Positions 63,955 through 64,000 of a DNA stretch of 64,000 bases are shown here, one piece after another. The notes under the pieces were generated by a model. That model was not told the DNA's origin, did not search any database, and worked only from the letters and a program-made list of their open reading frames with translations. Source of the DNA: Terribacillus saccharophilus. GTDB taxonomy: Bacteria; Bacillota; Bacilli; Bacillales; Amphibacillaceae. Location: contig NZ_NPBD01000002.1 of assembly GCF_002272745.1 (NCBI RefSeq), positions 1 through 64,000 on the forward strand, read 5' to 3'. How positions within the stretch are numbered: the stretch's first letter is position 1; every line of letters begins with the position of its first letter. Made by a program: the position numbers and the translations under genes.

Positions 63955-64000
63955 AGAAATAATGTTCTTTAGTAAGAATATAGGCTAATTATTGCCTTGG

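Noticed and set aside
63734..63988. 84-codon plus-strand frame at the window end
   Set aside because: It is made from the tandem repeat units and has internal repetition without protein character.

Overview
The window is chromosomal DNA of a low-to-moderate GC, endospore-forming member of the Bacillaceae. Two lines of evidence support this. First, most genes have recognisable Bacillus relatives, many known only from this family (YkyB, YkuE/U/V, YlaF/I/N, YlbC-G, YlbJ/L/M, RpoY, FbpB-like, YjcZ, Spo0E-like, a collagen-like spore-surface protein). Second, from about 11.2 kb onward the order follows the B. subtilis order patA/yku - ktrC - rnjA/rpoY - ykrA/def/ykyA - pdhABCD - speA/yktAB - suhB - yla - ftsW - pyc - ctaA/ctaB - ylbC..ylbM. 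The genus cannot be proved from the sequence; a Terribacillus- or Oceanobacillus-like organism is my guess. No tRNA, rRNA, CRISPR array, prophage or insertion sequence was seen.

Layout. 0-11 kb is the most species-specific part: the 3' end of a collagen-like G-X-T repeat gene, oligoendopeptidase pepF, a decayed response-regulator fragment, peptide transporter dtpT, a TPP-riboswitch-controlled thiamine transporter (thiT), a YflT-type stress protein with a SigB-like promoter, an unknown 118-residue protein, a small methyltransferase, an unusual flavin disulfide reductase, ywpF, a K+ transporter and a hidden YjcZ-type spore peptide. 11-21 kb holds patA, dapH and dapL (acetylated branch of diaminopimelate/lysine synthesis), the c-di-AMP receptor CbpB/DarB, a YkuE phosphoesterase, a hemolysin III protein, an MscS channel, a peroxiredoxin/thioredoxin-like pair and an AlaX-type editing protein. 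21-30 kb has a heterodimeric ABC exporter, cytochrome bd oxidase (cydAB), K+ gating protein ktrC and pyruvate oxidase. 30-40 kb has rnjA-rpoY with a long leader, ykrA, def, ykyA and the pyruvate dehydrogenase operon pdhABCD. 40-43 kb is an accessory patch (C45-family enzyme, BCCT transporter, polysaccharide deacetylase lipoprotein). 43-49 kb has speA, yktA/B, suhB and several yla genes. 49-56 kb has ftsW overlapping pyc, then divergent ctaA and ctaB. 56-63.6 kb is the ylb cluster (ylbC-G, rsmD, coaD, ylbJ, ylbL, tmcAL). The last 390 bases carry two and a half copies of a roughly 125-base tandem repeat.

How it fits together. Central carbon flow at pyruvate is well represented (PDH, pyruvate oxidase, pyruvate carboxylase), as is respiration (bd oxidase, heme A synthesis), potassium and c-di-AMP physiology (K+ transporter, KtrC, DarB, with Pyc as a known DarB partner), and wall/spore building blocks (DAP pathway, FtsW, YlbJ, YjcZ, collagen-like protein). 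Nearly every gene pair is closed by a strong hairpin terminator, often bidirectional between convergent genes, so most transcription units are short.

No wholly new multi-gene system stands out. The best leads are a hidden 33-codon cationic amphipathic peptide frame in the rpoY-rnjA leader, the terminal tandem repeat, a disulfide reductase lacking its usual C-terminal His-Glu pair, a palindromic terminator that encodes the same Lys-Asn-Lys-Arg tail on both strands, and the absence of ctaCDEF next to ctaA/ctaB.
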